Below are positions 34,722 through 45,417 of a stretch of DNA of 64,000 nt, one piece after another (the stretch's first letter is position 1; each line of letters begins with the position of its first letter). This DNA comes from Icerya purchasi (taxonomy: Eukaryota > Arthropoda > Insecta > Hemiptera > Monophlebidae): contig CM077116.1 of assembly GCA_039619475.1 (NCBI GenBank), positions 29,140,183 to 29,204,182 on the forward strand. Reading direction: 5' to 3'. A model generated the notes under the pieces. It had not been told where the DNA came from and made no database searches. It saw only the letters and a program-made list of their open reading frames with translations. Position numbers and translations under genes: made by a program.

Positions 34722-34758
34722 TTAGAAACGTTTTCGGGCATAACCCATCATCAGCTAA
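34722..34758 (-). ncRNA. Hammerhead ribozyme motif, copy 1, at the Penelope-like 3' region
   Basis: The minus strand reads UUAG, CUGAUGA, U, a GGG/CCC stem with UUAUG loop, GAAA, the minimal stem III AACGUU, U and CUAA. UUAG pairs with CUAA as stem I, and the cleavage site would follow the U before CUAA. All three conserved boxes of the hammerhead are present. The single U after CUGAUGA breaks ideal stem II. Hammerheads are a known feature of Penelope-like elements, where they may process element transcripts. Confidence 0.62.
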
Positions 34759-34991
34759 CACTAACTTAAAGGAAACTTAAAACATACTGAAGTGAATATA
34801 GGGAATACATGTGTATATATAGTAGATGTAAAGAGGAATAAACATGGCAGGTATAAAAATCTATAGGTTGAAAATGCTAATAATTAATATAAAATATAAA
34901 ATAAAACAAGAAGACAAAAAGTTAAATTTTTATATTAAACAGTGGATTATTATTATTAGGTGTTTGGTCATTTAAAATATTATTTTTATAT

Positions 34992-36017
34992 TTATTTATA
35001 CATATAATAATTTTCTGCAATGTTCATATTATTACCTTTGTGATAAGTAGCCAGGATGGTTACAGTATTTTCAATTGAATTAGGTTTATGTTTATTTTTA
35101 ATTAGATGTTCTGCATAGGTTGATTTTTCTATTTCATTATTATTAAATGCTTTTATATGTTCTTTATATCTGCAATTGATTTTTCGCCCTGTTTGACCAA
35201 TGTAAGATTTCTCACAATCAGTACAATTTATTTTATATATACCGCTATTTTCGTAAATATTATTATTTTTTAAATTTAAGATGTTTATTTTATATTTTAA
35301 ATTATTTTTAGTTTTGAATGCTACATTTAAACCTTGTTTTTTGAATAAATTGGTTAATTTGTATATGTTATTGTTTATAAATGTGAATGTTATCCATCCT
35401 TTATTGTTAGTAGCATTATTGACTCTTAATTTTTGTATATATTTTGATTTTGATTTTATTTTGTGAATTAGTTTATCTATTATTTGTTCGTCATAACCAT
35501 TATTTCTTGCCAAAGTCTTTAATATATTAATTTCTATTTGTTTTTTATTTATATTCATGGGTGTAGTTAATAATCTATTTATTGCAGTCATGAAGTAAGC
35601 ATATTTATGTTGGTTTGGGTGATTTGATGTTTTATGAATTATATTATCAGTGGTGGTTTGTTTTCTATAAATATTATATGTTAACTTATCATTTGATTTT
35701 ATTATTGTTATATCTAAGAAATTTATTTTGTTATTTTCTTCTTTTTCCATAGTATAATGAATATTTTTGTGAATTTTATTTAAATCATTTAGAATGTCAT
35801 TTTCAGTATTACTACTATTTTCATCAAAAATTAGTAGTGTATCATCTACATATCTAATATAAGATTTAATATTGTATTTTTGTATTATATTTTCCATGTA
35901 TATTTCTTCTAAATTTTGTAGAAAGATTTCACTTAAAATACCTGACAAAGGTGAGCCCATAGCTAATCCATTATTTTGTATATACATGGAGAAACAAGGT
36001 TTAAATGTAGCATTCAA
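34992..36017 (-). CDS. Penelope-like RT with GIY-YIG endonuclease, N-terminally truncated
   Basis: A 341-residue frame. RT motifs are GLAMGSPLSGILSEIF (17-32) and YIRYVDDTLLIF (53-64, active-site YVDD). A Lys/Asn-rich linker leads to GIYKINCTDCEKSYIGQTGR (259-278), the GIY-YIG motif with the Cys pair typical of Penelope endonucleases. The catalytic-type Arg is in the following NCRYKEH, a conserved AEH is at 302-304, and a Glu is at 335. The N-terminal fingers of RT are missing. The first eight codons, MNATFKPC, derive from an inverted duplicate of the antisense strand, so the ATG is accidental and the product could not be active RT. Confidence 0.85.
   Translation of the reverse strand: MNATFKPCFSMYIQNNGLAMGSPLSGILSEIFLQNLEEIYMENIIQKYNIKSYIRYVDDTLLIFDENSSNTENDILNDLNKIHKNIHYTMEKEENNKINFLDITIIKSNDKLTYNIYRKQTTTDNIIHKTSNHPNQHKYAYFMTAINRLLTTPMNINKKQIEINILKTLARNNGYDEQIIDKLIHKIKSKSKYIQKLRVNNATNNKGWITFTFINNNIYKLTNLFKKQGLNVAFKTKNNLKYKINILNLKNNNIYENSGIYKINCTDCEKSYIGQTGRKINCRYKEHIKAFNNNEIEKSTYAEHLIKNKHKPNSIENTVTILATYHKGNNMNIAENYYMYK
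35295..35339. repeat. Inverted repeat arm inside the Penelope-like ORF
   Basis: Exact 45-base reverse complement of 35992-36036. Confidence 0.95.
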
Positions 36018-36036
36018 AACTAAAAATAATTTAAAA
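35992..36036. repeat. Inverted repeat arm at the 5' junction of the Penelope-like element
   Basis: Reverse complement of 35295-35339. It marks the rearranged junction and supplies the ORF start codon. Confidence 0.95.
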
Positions 36037-36059
36037 AATATTTAATTTAGCCACTAATG

Positions 36060-38570
36060 GGCAAAAAAAAACAAAGCTGCGCTAAGTTGTGGCTATGCAT
36101 GTATAAAAATATTACATTTTTATTTACAGCAATATAACATAAATTTAATTATTATCCGACAAACGATCTATGTATAATAAATGTATCTACTCATATATAC
36201 CCATAGACATATGTTTGCTTGTGTGTATACTATGTAACTACTCAAACAAATATGCATGTATTTGAATGATATATTTGTTCACATATACACTCATTTACAC
36301 TTCAGTATACTTACGCACACCTATCCACACACAAACGTACACATACACATATATATATATATATACACATACATACACACATACATATATATGCACGAGT
36401 ATACATAGACATATAGACATAACTTGTATCTATAAAAGGACATGTCTTTTATTTAATAATAATAATAATAATAATAAACGGTTATAATTTGCGCGAATTC
36501 TATGCACATGTTCTCTATTATCAACATTTTATGACGTGCGAATGAATTTTTACATTTTTATTATAGCGAAATTTCCGGATGCTTATCTATCATTCATTAG
36601 GTAAAGACCGAGATGATAAGTGCTAGCGACTTTAATCGCGGCCTGCTGAATTAATGGCAAATTATCGATATTATTAATAAACGCATTTACATAGAGAGCA
36701 ATCAGACGTCCGATAAATTGACGCGTAGGAATGAGATTGTATTAAAAAGGAATCAGAACGTGTCGTCCACGTAATCTTCGTTGATCACCAGTTATTATAG
36801 CTTCAATCGGCTGCAATTTAGAGGTGACCACAGCAAAAGAGAAGGATGCAGCCAAGATCATTAAGGGATTGTAAAATAATCATCAACTTTTGATATAAAT
36901 CGATGTCTAGATAATTACAAATGGCAGCGCTAATGTGAAAAAAGAGCTTGTTTACAATCTTTTCAAAATACAACCAGTTAATGATCGTAATTATTTCGAT
37001 ATCTGCCGGGGATTATTTTATGTCGACGAAGCGAAGGTAATTGAATAGATTATCCGAATTTCGCAATGTTTTCACAAAAAAATTCTAAATAGTACTTGTT
37101 TTTATGATTACGTCTGTGCAATGCGCTACTTTTTCCTAGAATATATATTTAAAATGTATCGCGACTGCGATCTCGCCTTGAAAAACAAAAACATTTCCTA
37201 CAGCGGGATTAGAATTGCATTTTTCAACCCATAGTCATCAAAAGTCCGCTGAAGAATCTAAGTTTCTTTAAAAAAAAAAAGAGAAGCAGAAAAAACGAAG
37301 AAGAACGCCATCGAAGAAAACATTTTCTCCGCAATTTTATTAATCGACGTAAAAAAAGAAACAATTTCGCAATAACAATTTCACACGTCGACTGATTTAA
37401 ATTGCAAATAAAATTTTGACTCACCCCATTTATAAGAAAGATTTTCCGTTTACATTTCTTATCAGAAATTTGTCAGAAAATGATAAATCGTCAACGATTT
37501 ATCTCGATGAATAGGCGCAGTGGATAAAAGAACGCTTTTTATATAGAGCCGCGACGCTAAAATGGCATAAACTGTTCCGATACACAATATTAACAAAGAA
37601 AGGGCTATTTAATACTTTCGATAAATCAAAAATGGGTGGTTAACCGATTCCATTATTTTATATCGCCACAGAAAACTTTCGAAAACTCTTTCGGTACAAT
37701 GACTATATGCGCGTGTCTGCTTAAATTTTCGGTTTGATCGATAAAATTATTCGGAAAATAAAAGTAATTCTTTCCTTTTTCAGCGAAACGCCTAATAAAA
37801 CTCGTGTATCATCGTTTGTTTCCGGAAGTAATTTGTCGATTTCGTGAAAGTTTTAATTTTCATTTTTATTTTCCTTTATCAGCATAATTTTCGGTTTTAT
37901 TTTAAATCGTTTTATTTTGTTCGGAGATTTCAAAAAATCTAGACTGAAGAAAAGAGGGAAAACGACACACGAGTCCGTAATAATACATATTATTCTACTT
38001 GATAGATACCTAAATGCTAAGCTCGAAATATTACTCTATAATATTTTTCAATTTATTAAATTTTTTTCCGAACACTTGTTGTAGAGCACAATGTACAAGA
38101 ATCGTTTCAAAAGGGATCAAGCTCTACTTTAACAGAAACTGCAATTGAACTAAATCGTTATTGGACTTATTGTATCAATACGCTAAGTCTGATTTATGAG
38201 CAGCAAATGAGACTAATTGTAAGTATGAAGTTGTTCGGTCTCTCGTTGATTATCAGCGATATTTAGTTTTACCAGCTTTACGATTTTATATCATTAAATA
38301 TATGGGTAACGAATGTATAAAAGTATATAGATTGGGAAAAAAATCCGTGATTTGTTTAATCCATTTTCCGAACGGTACACAAAAATTCATATGCAGCTGG
38401 AGTATAATCGTAACTTTGTATAGGTTTCCTGAGGTTTTAATTAAATTGTATTTTATATGACCGTAATAAATAACGAAAAATACAATAAAAAATATATGAA
38501 AATTCAAAAAAATATAAAATTTTTTATAAAAAACACAGATGAATAAAGACAATTTTCGCTCAGCATTAAT
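36060..38570. other. Stretch without a recognised gene; CA/TA microsatellites
   Basis: Mixed TA and CA repeats lie at about 36260-36400 and AAT units at 36458-36477. The frames at 36266-36487, 37224-37424 and 38286-38552 are repeat-derived or AT-rich and lack motifs. Confidence 0.55.
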
Positions 38571-38574
38571 GGAA

Positions 38575-39475
38575 GAAGAAATGAGATCAGTATTTAACGA
38601 CGACAGAAAATCCTAATTGATTACATTCCTGCAGCGTACACTTGCTACGCATTAGCCTCGTGACGATTACCAAGAATTTTTAGAATTATGCTTAGAGTAT
38701 TTCTGGGACAAACTCGAAATAATTTTTTATTTCGATATCCTAGAGCCATGCACCACGACGCAACGTGGATGTCTAAGGTCATATACTCTTTGATAATGTA
38801 TTTATTTCACTGTGAATGTAAGCTGAAAACTTCAGAAGCGAAAGGTTTAGCTGAGATTTGTGTGTTTTTATTGTGACAACTTATGTGGTTTTCAGCTCCG
38901 GTTACTATAAAAGAACCAAATTCAGATTTTAATTTTCTAAAAAAAAAACTGAATTCTTACGAAGAAGTTTCAAAAGTGTCTGTAAATCAATTTATTCGCC
39001 ATTTACGGTATCTAACTCCGGAAGCAATTCGCTTTCTTTGATAACAATGTCAGTAATGAGGTGAAAGAAAGAATGCACAAAAACCTGGATCTCGACGCAA
39101 CAGAAGATGACGACATGAGCCGATTGAAGATTAAATTTTCTGACGTGGAAAATTTGTGCCGAGGAGACCTAGATCAATTTGTCAATTCGCTGACCAAGAA
39201 TTTTTTTGAAAGATTTCGCATTAACACCGATTTTCTTCTCGGAAGTCCTAGTGAATGGGAGCAGGATGAAGATTATCTAAAAAGTAGAGAATTAATCTCC
39301 AAAATGAAAGTGTTCAATGATGCAGCTGAACGCGGCGTACAGTTAATTGAACGATACAACAATAAAAAGAAGATCACAAACAGTACCTGCTTCTTCAAGT
39401 GGTAGCGGAATATCGATAAAAATACTCCGGATGCGAAAAAATCGACGCTCATTTCTAGCATTAATATTTAACTTT
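38575..39475 (+). pseudogene. Pseudogene of an uncharacterised repeated arthropod protein family (AMHHARWM-type)
   Basis: Conceptual translation in several frames gives, in order, PRDDYQEFLELCL, FLGQTRNNFLFRYPRAMHHD, ATWMSKVIYSLIMYLF, LKTSEAKGLAEICVF, MWFSAPVTIKEPNSDFNF, HLRYLTPEAIRF, VFNDAAERGVQLIERYNN and EDHKQYLLLQVVAEY. I recognise this pattern (AMHHARWM, AERG...LI, EDxKQYLLQVV) from multi-copy uncharacterised proteins in insect genomes, function unknown and possibly transposon-linked; this is memory, not a search. Frameshifts and stops (for example after CVFLL at 38874) mark it as dead. No introns are visible across about 900 bp. Confidence 0.55.
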
Positions 39476-39670
39476 CTACGTTTGTTCTGTGGCAAATTGT
39501 AAATGTGTTTTCAACGATGTTTTCATTCTTATCAATAAAATTATAAGGTTAAGAAAAAAATTATAATATTTCAAGTCTAGTCTTAATACGCCTGTAATGA
39601 GAGTTCCTGTTTTACTCTGCGTAACACCCGCTAAACCACTCTGTCCAGTAACCAGCGAAAATCTGCAACG

Positions 39671-40083
39671 TTTTTTTTTTTTTTTTTTTTTTGTGGGCGC
39701 GCCAGCGGCATTGACCCAACAACAAGAAAACTAAGCTAAGAAATTAAATAACTAAGCGGTCCGAAATGAACGCAACAAAGGACAGCAGTGCGGACACCAC
39801 AGAAGATGAAGGAAAGGAGAGGATAAAGGAAGAGTTATAGGGAGTAGGGAGACCTAATGACAGGAGCTGACTGTAAAAAAGGGAGAGTTCGTTGCGAAGA
39901 GCAGAACATTCAAAGAAAATCTGATCAGCATCATCTGTAAGAGGAGAATCACAACCGTGAAAAAAAGAATCACGAGAAGGCGACAGAGCAAATCGAAAGC
40001 GAGAGGAGGGGAGGAGTGAATGATTGATCCGGAGACGAATTAGGGAGACAATAGAAGAGCGACGACTGAAAGGAATAGAATGG
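39671..40083 (-). mobile_element. LINE family C, copy 3, 5'-truncated, with target duplication
   Basis: A poly(T) at 39671-39692 is the minus-strand tail. AAATCTGCAACG (39659-39670) recurs at 40084-40095, and the four following T also match, giving a 12-16 bp target duplication. The minus-strand frame includes SLIRLRINHSLLPSSRFRFA, DDADQIFFECSALRNE and LGLPTPYNSSFILSFP, colinear with the family C C-terminus. Only about 390 bases inserted. Confidence 0.9.
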
Positions 40084-40099
40084 AAATCTGCAACGTTTT

Positions 40100-43000
40100 C
40101 ACACTCACAAGGGGTATTTATCTCATTTTTCGCCATGAAATATCGACAGAAAAATTGATAATCTCAATTGTTATGCTGCAGTGAAGTATTACGCGATACG
40201 TTACATTTAATCGTTGATATTAATGTCGCCGTAAATTTATATTTCATTCATATAGTCGTACTTCTCATCATCGATATTTAAGTATCCGCCTTCGCAGTAC
40301 TACCGTTTGCCCGAAAACAAAACATTAGATAATTGCCTGTTTTCCCCTCAATTTGTTTGGACTTGCCTACCATATTAGCGTTTACTCAGTTTCGAAATTT
40401 TCAATAGCGGCATTGGAATAACCGAATTTTACATACGAATTGATCTTATTTCAAATTTCTAACGTCGGCGATTATTTACTTATATATTTTTCGAATTTAT
40501 CGGGTCAAGGCGAATTTTTTTTTTTGTTCGTCAAGTGTTGCCGGTACATATTTAAACTTTGAAAATGCCCGCTATAAAATTATAGGAGTTTGTAGATCTT
40601 TTTAATCATACGCGAAACAGCAGTTTTAATGACTCTCGTAATTATCAAAGAATTATAAAACCGATCAATAAAAGATTATAATTTATAGATGTGATCAATA
40701 ACCAGATTAATCGGGGATTAGTTTTCCAACATTGCCGATTATTTTTGCTTTGGACAGGTATTTAAAGCGAAATTTTAATACTTGATTACGCTAAACATTT
40801 TAAATTACGAATTAAAAAGTGTATAAAATTAACATAAATTTGGTTTTACAATAAAACATAATAATGAAATTTTGTATTAAAACGTAAATCTGTAATAATT
40901 AATAATCACGAGACAAAGTTTAAACGCTACCTTTAACAAATTTTAGATGAAATTTTTTAACTAAGTTAACTGCTGACAATGTCAATAAATAATTACTTTT
41001 AAAATCAACTAACGTTAGTGGCTCTTAAAAACAATTTTTAGAATCGAAATTTCAATTTTTAAAATAATCGAATTATTTCTTATCAGTTGATTGTGAACAT
41101 CATTAATAACATAATATATATATATACGATGATTCGATTGAAACGGTGGAAACAAAAACAATAGCATTTTATTACACCTATAAAATGATCTTAAAAGCTT
41201 ATCGAGATTATCAAATAGCTCTTCATACGCAATATTGAATAGCTATTTTTATGGCGCTGGATTAAAAACGGAAAATTAAAAAAATTAAAAATTTCTAATA
41301 AATTAATGCAGCTAGGAAAAAAAAAGAAAACAAAATATACGACATTAAAATTTAGAGTGATTAGTTAAATACACTTGCGATAATTAAATAGGCATTGGCT
41401 CATTCTGGGGGCTTGTGGGGAAATTAAATTATTGACCATTTACTAACCCAGATTCCCCGAACGTTTAAGACCATATAGGTAAACATGTAACGTTCGGTAA
41501 GTAGAACTGTTTAAGAACTGGAATTATTACCTATCACGGTTTATAGATCAAGGAGTAAAAAGTAGGCTCGGGTTAGGGCTTCATCGTATTCCTGCATATC
41601 TAGATAGAAGTTTAAATAGCGACATAGAGAATGCGGATTGGAGGGCTCGACGGATAATTTAGTGCGGCAGAGTAACGGAATTTGACAATCAGAAAGCGAA
41701 GTTTTTAAAAAATATCTTAAAAAGTTTGTGTATACTCTTCCGATTATCAGTCAGTAAATTCCCTTTTTAACTCTTCAAATACTAAATTTTAACATATTAA
41801 AATTCCAAAGTGCCTCAAGTATATTTTTTCGATTTTTTAAAACATAATTTTGCAAACACTTTTGCCCCGGGTAAGTGATCGGGCTTTTTGATTTTTCAAC
41901 TCTCCAAATACTAAATTTTAACATGTTAAAATTCCAAAGTGCTTCGAGAACATTTTTTGCAAAAAAATTTTCTCTTCTTTAAAAATTTAAGGGTCGCTTA
42001 AGAGCCCTAATTCTTCAGCCAGGTCTGTGTTATTATTACTAAAGGACGTATTGAACAAGTTTTCAAAGTACCTCAAATACCTATACAAAAATGTTGATCA
42101 GCTCTCGGGCTATACACGTCTTTCGTGTACTGCAAATTGAACCATAACCGTGGCAGCTATCCTCATGATGTATGCATTCTCGATGTATATATTGAAGAGC
42201 ATTACGGATAACGCGCATCTTTCTTAATGCTAGACCAAATGAAAATATCCGACCTCAAATTAAAAACTATTAATCAGCTAATATTCACTTTAGAGGTTAT
42301 TAGAAAATTAAACGCATTCTTTTTTCTTACTGGTATTATTCGAAGATGGAAAAATTTCGATAAAAATCGATATTTCAGCACTGTTGCCAAATGTTTCAAT
42401 ATTCAAAATTCAAATTGGAATTTTTATTTCTTTATTCAAAATGATAATTTTTTAAAATATGTTTTACAATCATTATTCCTATAAATATAAAAAAAAAAAA
42501 AGAAACAACTGTAACACATATTTATTAATTTATTAATGAAATTAATCAGTTCATTTTACCGTTATTCTGCTCACTTTGCCGGTTCACATGTTTACGATCA
42601 TTTTTTAATAATTAATAAAACGGCATAATTTTTGGTTTAATTATAAACATAAAAGTGAAGATTTTAAATAATAAAAGTACCAAATAGTCATTATCGTTAT
42701 TATTATTTCATTTACACATTTAATTAAATTAGGCATGGTGATAAATTTGAGTATTATCGTGCAATGTCAACAACATTATTTTTATCATTATTCAGTGTTT
42801 TTGTTCGTTAATTTGATGATAAATGGAAGCAGACAGTATTCGGATTAGTGATTACACCTGTATTTAAAGTTTATTAAAAAGTAAACAAATTAAGCATACT
42901 CTTATTGTGATGAATAACAAACTGAAAACAAGTAAAAATAAAATTTTACAATTTACATGGTGATTTTAAACATTGCGCCAATTAAAGTACACAAGTTATT

Positions 43001-43310
43001 GTAAAATTTTATCAGATGGTATTTTACGAATTTTGAATTTAGTTTTATTTTGTGTAACATAAAAATACTCGAATATAAAAAAAAAGAAGCGCGGTGTCTG
43101 CAAATGTAACTTTCATATTACGTACATATTGCTATATTTTTAAATGTTCGTGAAATTTATTAATACTTCGATTGATCTGAAATTTAGAATAAATCAGAAG
43201 CAATGCTCGGGGTTATCAAGGACTAGAATATTTGAGATTTTTACTTATTCAAAAACTAGCTATTTGAATATAAAAACATTGACGTACTATCACTGAAATT
43301 ATCTAGCCCG
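40100..43310. other. AT-rich stretch without a recognised gene
   Basis: The frame at 42227-42484 is AT-rich and without motifs. A duplicated segment with a 20-base palindrome occurs at 41785-41804 and 41924-41943. No element ends were identified. Confidence 0.55.
41771..41960. repeat. Direct repeat, period 139, each with a 20-base palindrome
   Basis: AAATACTAAATTTTAACAT, a variable base, TTAAAATTCCAAAGTGC occurs twice. The core AATTTTAACATGTTAAAATT at 41924-41943 is a perfect palindrome; at 41785-41804 one base differs. Confidence 0.85.
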
Positions 43311-43314
43311 GAAA

Positions 43315-43590
43315 TTAATTTTTCTCGTTTGTATGTTTTTGCGACGTTCTACAAATTAGTTTCAAATTTATCAATATCTTTTTTTTAATATTATAAATAC
43401 TTTTCACTGCTATTCCACATGCAGCAGCAATGTTCTTTTGTACTTGTTTAAAATTAAAGTTGTCAACAATATTATTTAGCTTATCAGCTAACTTTTGGGA
43501 AAATTTATAAACATCTGCCATTACCATTTTACTTTGCTTATTAAAATCTTTTATACTTGTTCTTGATCCCAAATTTGATAGAATGATCAA
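43315..43590 (-). pseudogene. Possible transposase N-terminal helix-turn-helix fragment
   Basis: The 91-residue frame contains VYKFSQKLADKLNN, FNFKQVQKNIAAACGIAVKS and IYNIKKK. The pattern of a V/Q block followed by AAA..GI...S...I..I.K resembles an N-terminal helix-turn-helix of insect DDE-type transposon proteins (for example A-A-A-T-G-V-S-x-R-T-V-x-R-I), from memory. There is no catalytic domain downstream. It could be a chance match. Confidence 0.3.
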
Positions 43591-43734
43591 TTCTTCATCA
43601 TTACTGCTGGTTAAATTTTTTTTTTTTTTTTTTTTAGGACTACTTCTAGAAAAATGAAATAAAATTGTCCAGTAAAAGAAGAAAACGGATAAAATTAAGA
43701 TAAATAAGGAAATCAGAACTAGTGAAAATACTTA

Positions 43735-44116
43735 AACGTTGTAGGAGACGCGTTATATGCTCCATTTATTGTTTTACCTTTTTCAAGATAGTCGATGGAG
43801 ATTATTCCGCGTGGATCCTACGACTTTGTTGAAGGACAAAATCACCCCTTGCTTTTTTCGGAGCTGCTTGACCTTTCTCAATCCATTAGACTGTTCTTTG
43901 GACTTTAGAGTATAGAGGTGAACCCAAGTTTCATCAAACAGTGATGAATCGATTTAAAAAATTCGGCTGTATTGCGATTAAAGTACTGACGGTTTTGAGC
44001 TGAGATGTCTTTTCGGACGCTGTTTTTGCTCAGGTGTGGGCAAACGTGTCACCCATCTTTCGCAGAGCTGTCCAAAACTGCGTGTAAAATATGGTACACC
44101 CGTTCAGACGCTTCTA
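43735..44116 (-). pseudogene. Old mariner transposase, catalytic part, left of the nested mariner
   Basis: Minus-strand pieces give LERWVTRLPTPEQKQRP, then FDETWVHLYTLKSKEQS (first catalytic Asp), then DPRGIISIDYLEKGKTINGA. These are mariner blocks in order. The N-terminal part lies beyond 45418, so the element is split by the younger mariner at 44117-45417. The C-terminal third and this side's terminal repeat are missing. Confidence 0.75.
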
Positions 44117-45417
44117 CGAGGGTGGTTCAAATATAAACCGTAATTTTTAAATAAACGCGCGAAAAATTTATTGTGGAAAAAGTGGTTGCACTGGCAGTTA
44201 GACCGGTTTGTTACGAAGCGTGTAGAGCAATTAGAGCCGCGTGAGCTCACTTTTTAGTGTAGTTAGAGCCATGAGTGAAAAAGAAGTACCAGTGTCTGTT
44301 GCGCAACGCATCATTATTCGTTTTTTAGTCAAAGACGACGTAAAATCCATGGAAATTTACCGAAAATTACGCGAACAGTTCGGGGATGAGTGTCTCTCCA
44401 AAACTCAAGTGTACGAGTGGTGTTCCGCGTTTCGAAAAGGACGTGAAGTGGTGTCAAACATACCACATGCGCGGCGCCCAAAAACCAGCATTACAGATGA
44501 ACACGTCAAAGCCATCGAACAACTCATTTTGGCTGACCGACGCGTCCGTGTACGCGATATGACCGACGAATTGGGCATCAGCATAGGTAGTATTGAGACA
44601 ATAATTCATGATCGGCTAGGTTATCGCAAAATTGCAGCCAGATGGGTGCCAAGACTTCTGAATTTTGAACAGAAATTCACTCGTTGGGAAGTTTGTACGC
44701 GTCTCCTGCAGCGGTATGAAGAGGAAGGAGAGAATTTATTGCGGCGAATATTCACCACGGACGAAACTTGGGTACACTACTGTACGCCGGAGAGTAAACG
44801 CTCGTCTATGGAGTGGCGGAAGAAAAAAGAGGGAGCGCCAGTCAAAGCGAAGGTTACACAGTCAGCTGGGAAGGTGTTGTGTACCGTGTTTTGGGACATG
44901 AATGGAGTGATCACAGTCGATTTCCTAACTGAACAACGTACTGTGACGGCGCAGTATTACAGTAACCTCCTAAAAAACACAGTCAAACCGGCCTATCGAA
45001 CAAAAAGGCGCGAAATTCCGATCCGTAGTGCGATACTGCTTCAAGACAACGCCAGGCCACATACCGCTCGGCTCACGATGGAGACATTGGCCGAATTGGG
45101 CTGGGAAACACTTGAACCACCTCCTTACAGTCCAGATTTGTCGCCTTGTGATTATTATTTCTTTGGCCCGTTGAAAGAAGCACTTGGTGGACAACGTTTC
45201 GACAGCAACGATGAGGTGGAATCGTTCGTGCGCAAATGGCTATGTGACAAGCCGCGAGATTTTTACGAAAAAGGAATAAAAAAATTGCCGGAGAGGTGGA
45301 AAAAGTGCGTAGCGTGCGAGGGGGGTTATCTCGAAAAATTGTAAAAAATATGAGCACTGTAAGTATAAAATGAAAATTTTTATGACAAAATTCCGGTTTA
45401 TATTTGAACTACCCTAA
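44117..45417 (+). mobile_element. Complete mariner element with open transposase, nested in an old mariner
   Basis: The left end CGAGGGTGGTTCAAATAT and the inverted right end TTAGGGTAGTTCAAATAT match over about 31 bases with about four differences. TA flanks both sides (44115-44116, 45418-45419). At 1301 bp with an uninterrupted transposase, it is the least decayed DNA transposon here. It interrupts an older mariner on the opposite strand. Confidence 0.93.
44271..45344 (+). CDS. Mariner transposase, DD34D, intact
   Basis: A 357-residue frame from an ATG (MSEKEVPVSVAQR). An upstream in-frame GTG is not needed. Residues 10-110 carry the two helix-turn-helix motifs that bind the terminal repeats (KSMEIYRKLREQFGDE, KTQVYEWCSAFRKGR). 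The linker has YRKIAARWVPRLL. The catalytic triad is D164 in TTDETWVHYCTPESK, D259 in LLQDNARPHTA and D294 in YSPDLSPCDYYFF, with 34 residues between the last two. GGYLEKL closes the protein. It would excise and insert the element at TA. Length and motifs are normal for mariner; activity is not proven. Confidence 0.93.
   Translation: MSEKEVPVSVAQRIIIRFLVKDDVKSMEIYRKLREQFGDECLSKTQVYEWCSAFRKGREVVSNIPHARRPKTSITDEHVKAIEQLILADRRVRVRDMTDELGISIGSIETIIHDRLGYRKIAARWVPRLLNFEQKFTRWEVCTRLLQRYEEEGENLLRRIFTTDETWVHYCTPESKRSSMEWRKKKEGAPVKAKVTQSAGKVLCTVFWDMNGVITVDFLTEQRTVTAQYYSNLLKNTVKPAYRTKRREIPIRSAILLQDNARPHTARLTMETLAELGWETLEPPPYSPDLSPCDYYFFGPLKEALGGQRFDSNDEVESFVRKWLCDKPRDFYEKGIKKLPERWKKCVACEGGYLEKL

Larger units (their letters stand above)
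34600..36036 (-). mobile_element. Penelope-like element, 5'-truncated, with terminal inversion
   Basis: The minus strand carries an RT plus GIY-YIG endonuclease frame, a 3' region with a hammerhead motif, and a tail of AAT-type repeats (about 34600-34660 on the plus strand). The 5' end is abnormal: 45 bases at 35992-36036 are the exact reverse complement of 35295-35339 within the ORF. Penelope-like elements often insert with truncations and inversions. The inversion replaces the missing RT N-terminus. Confidence 0.85.
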
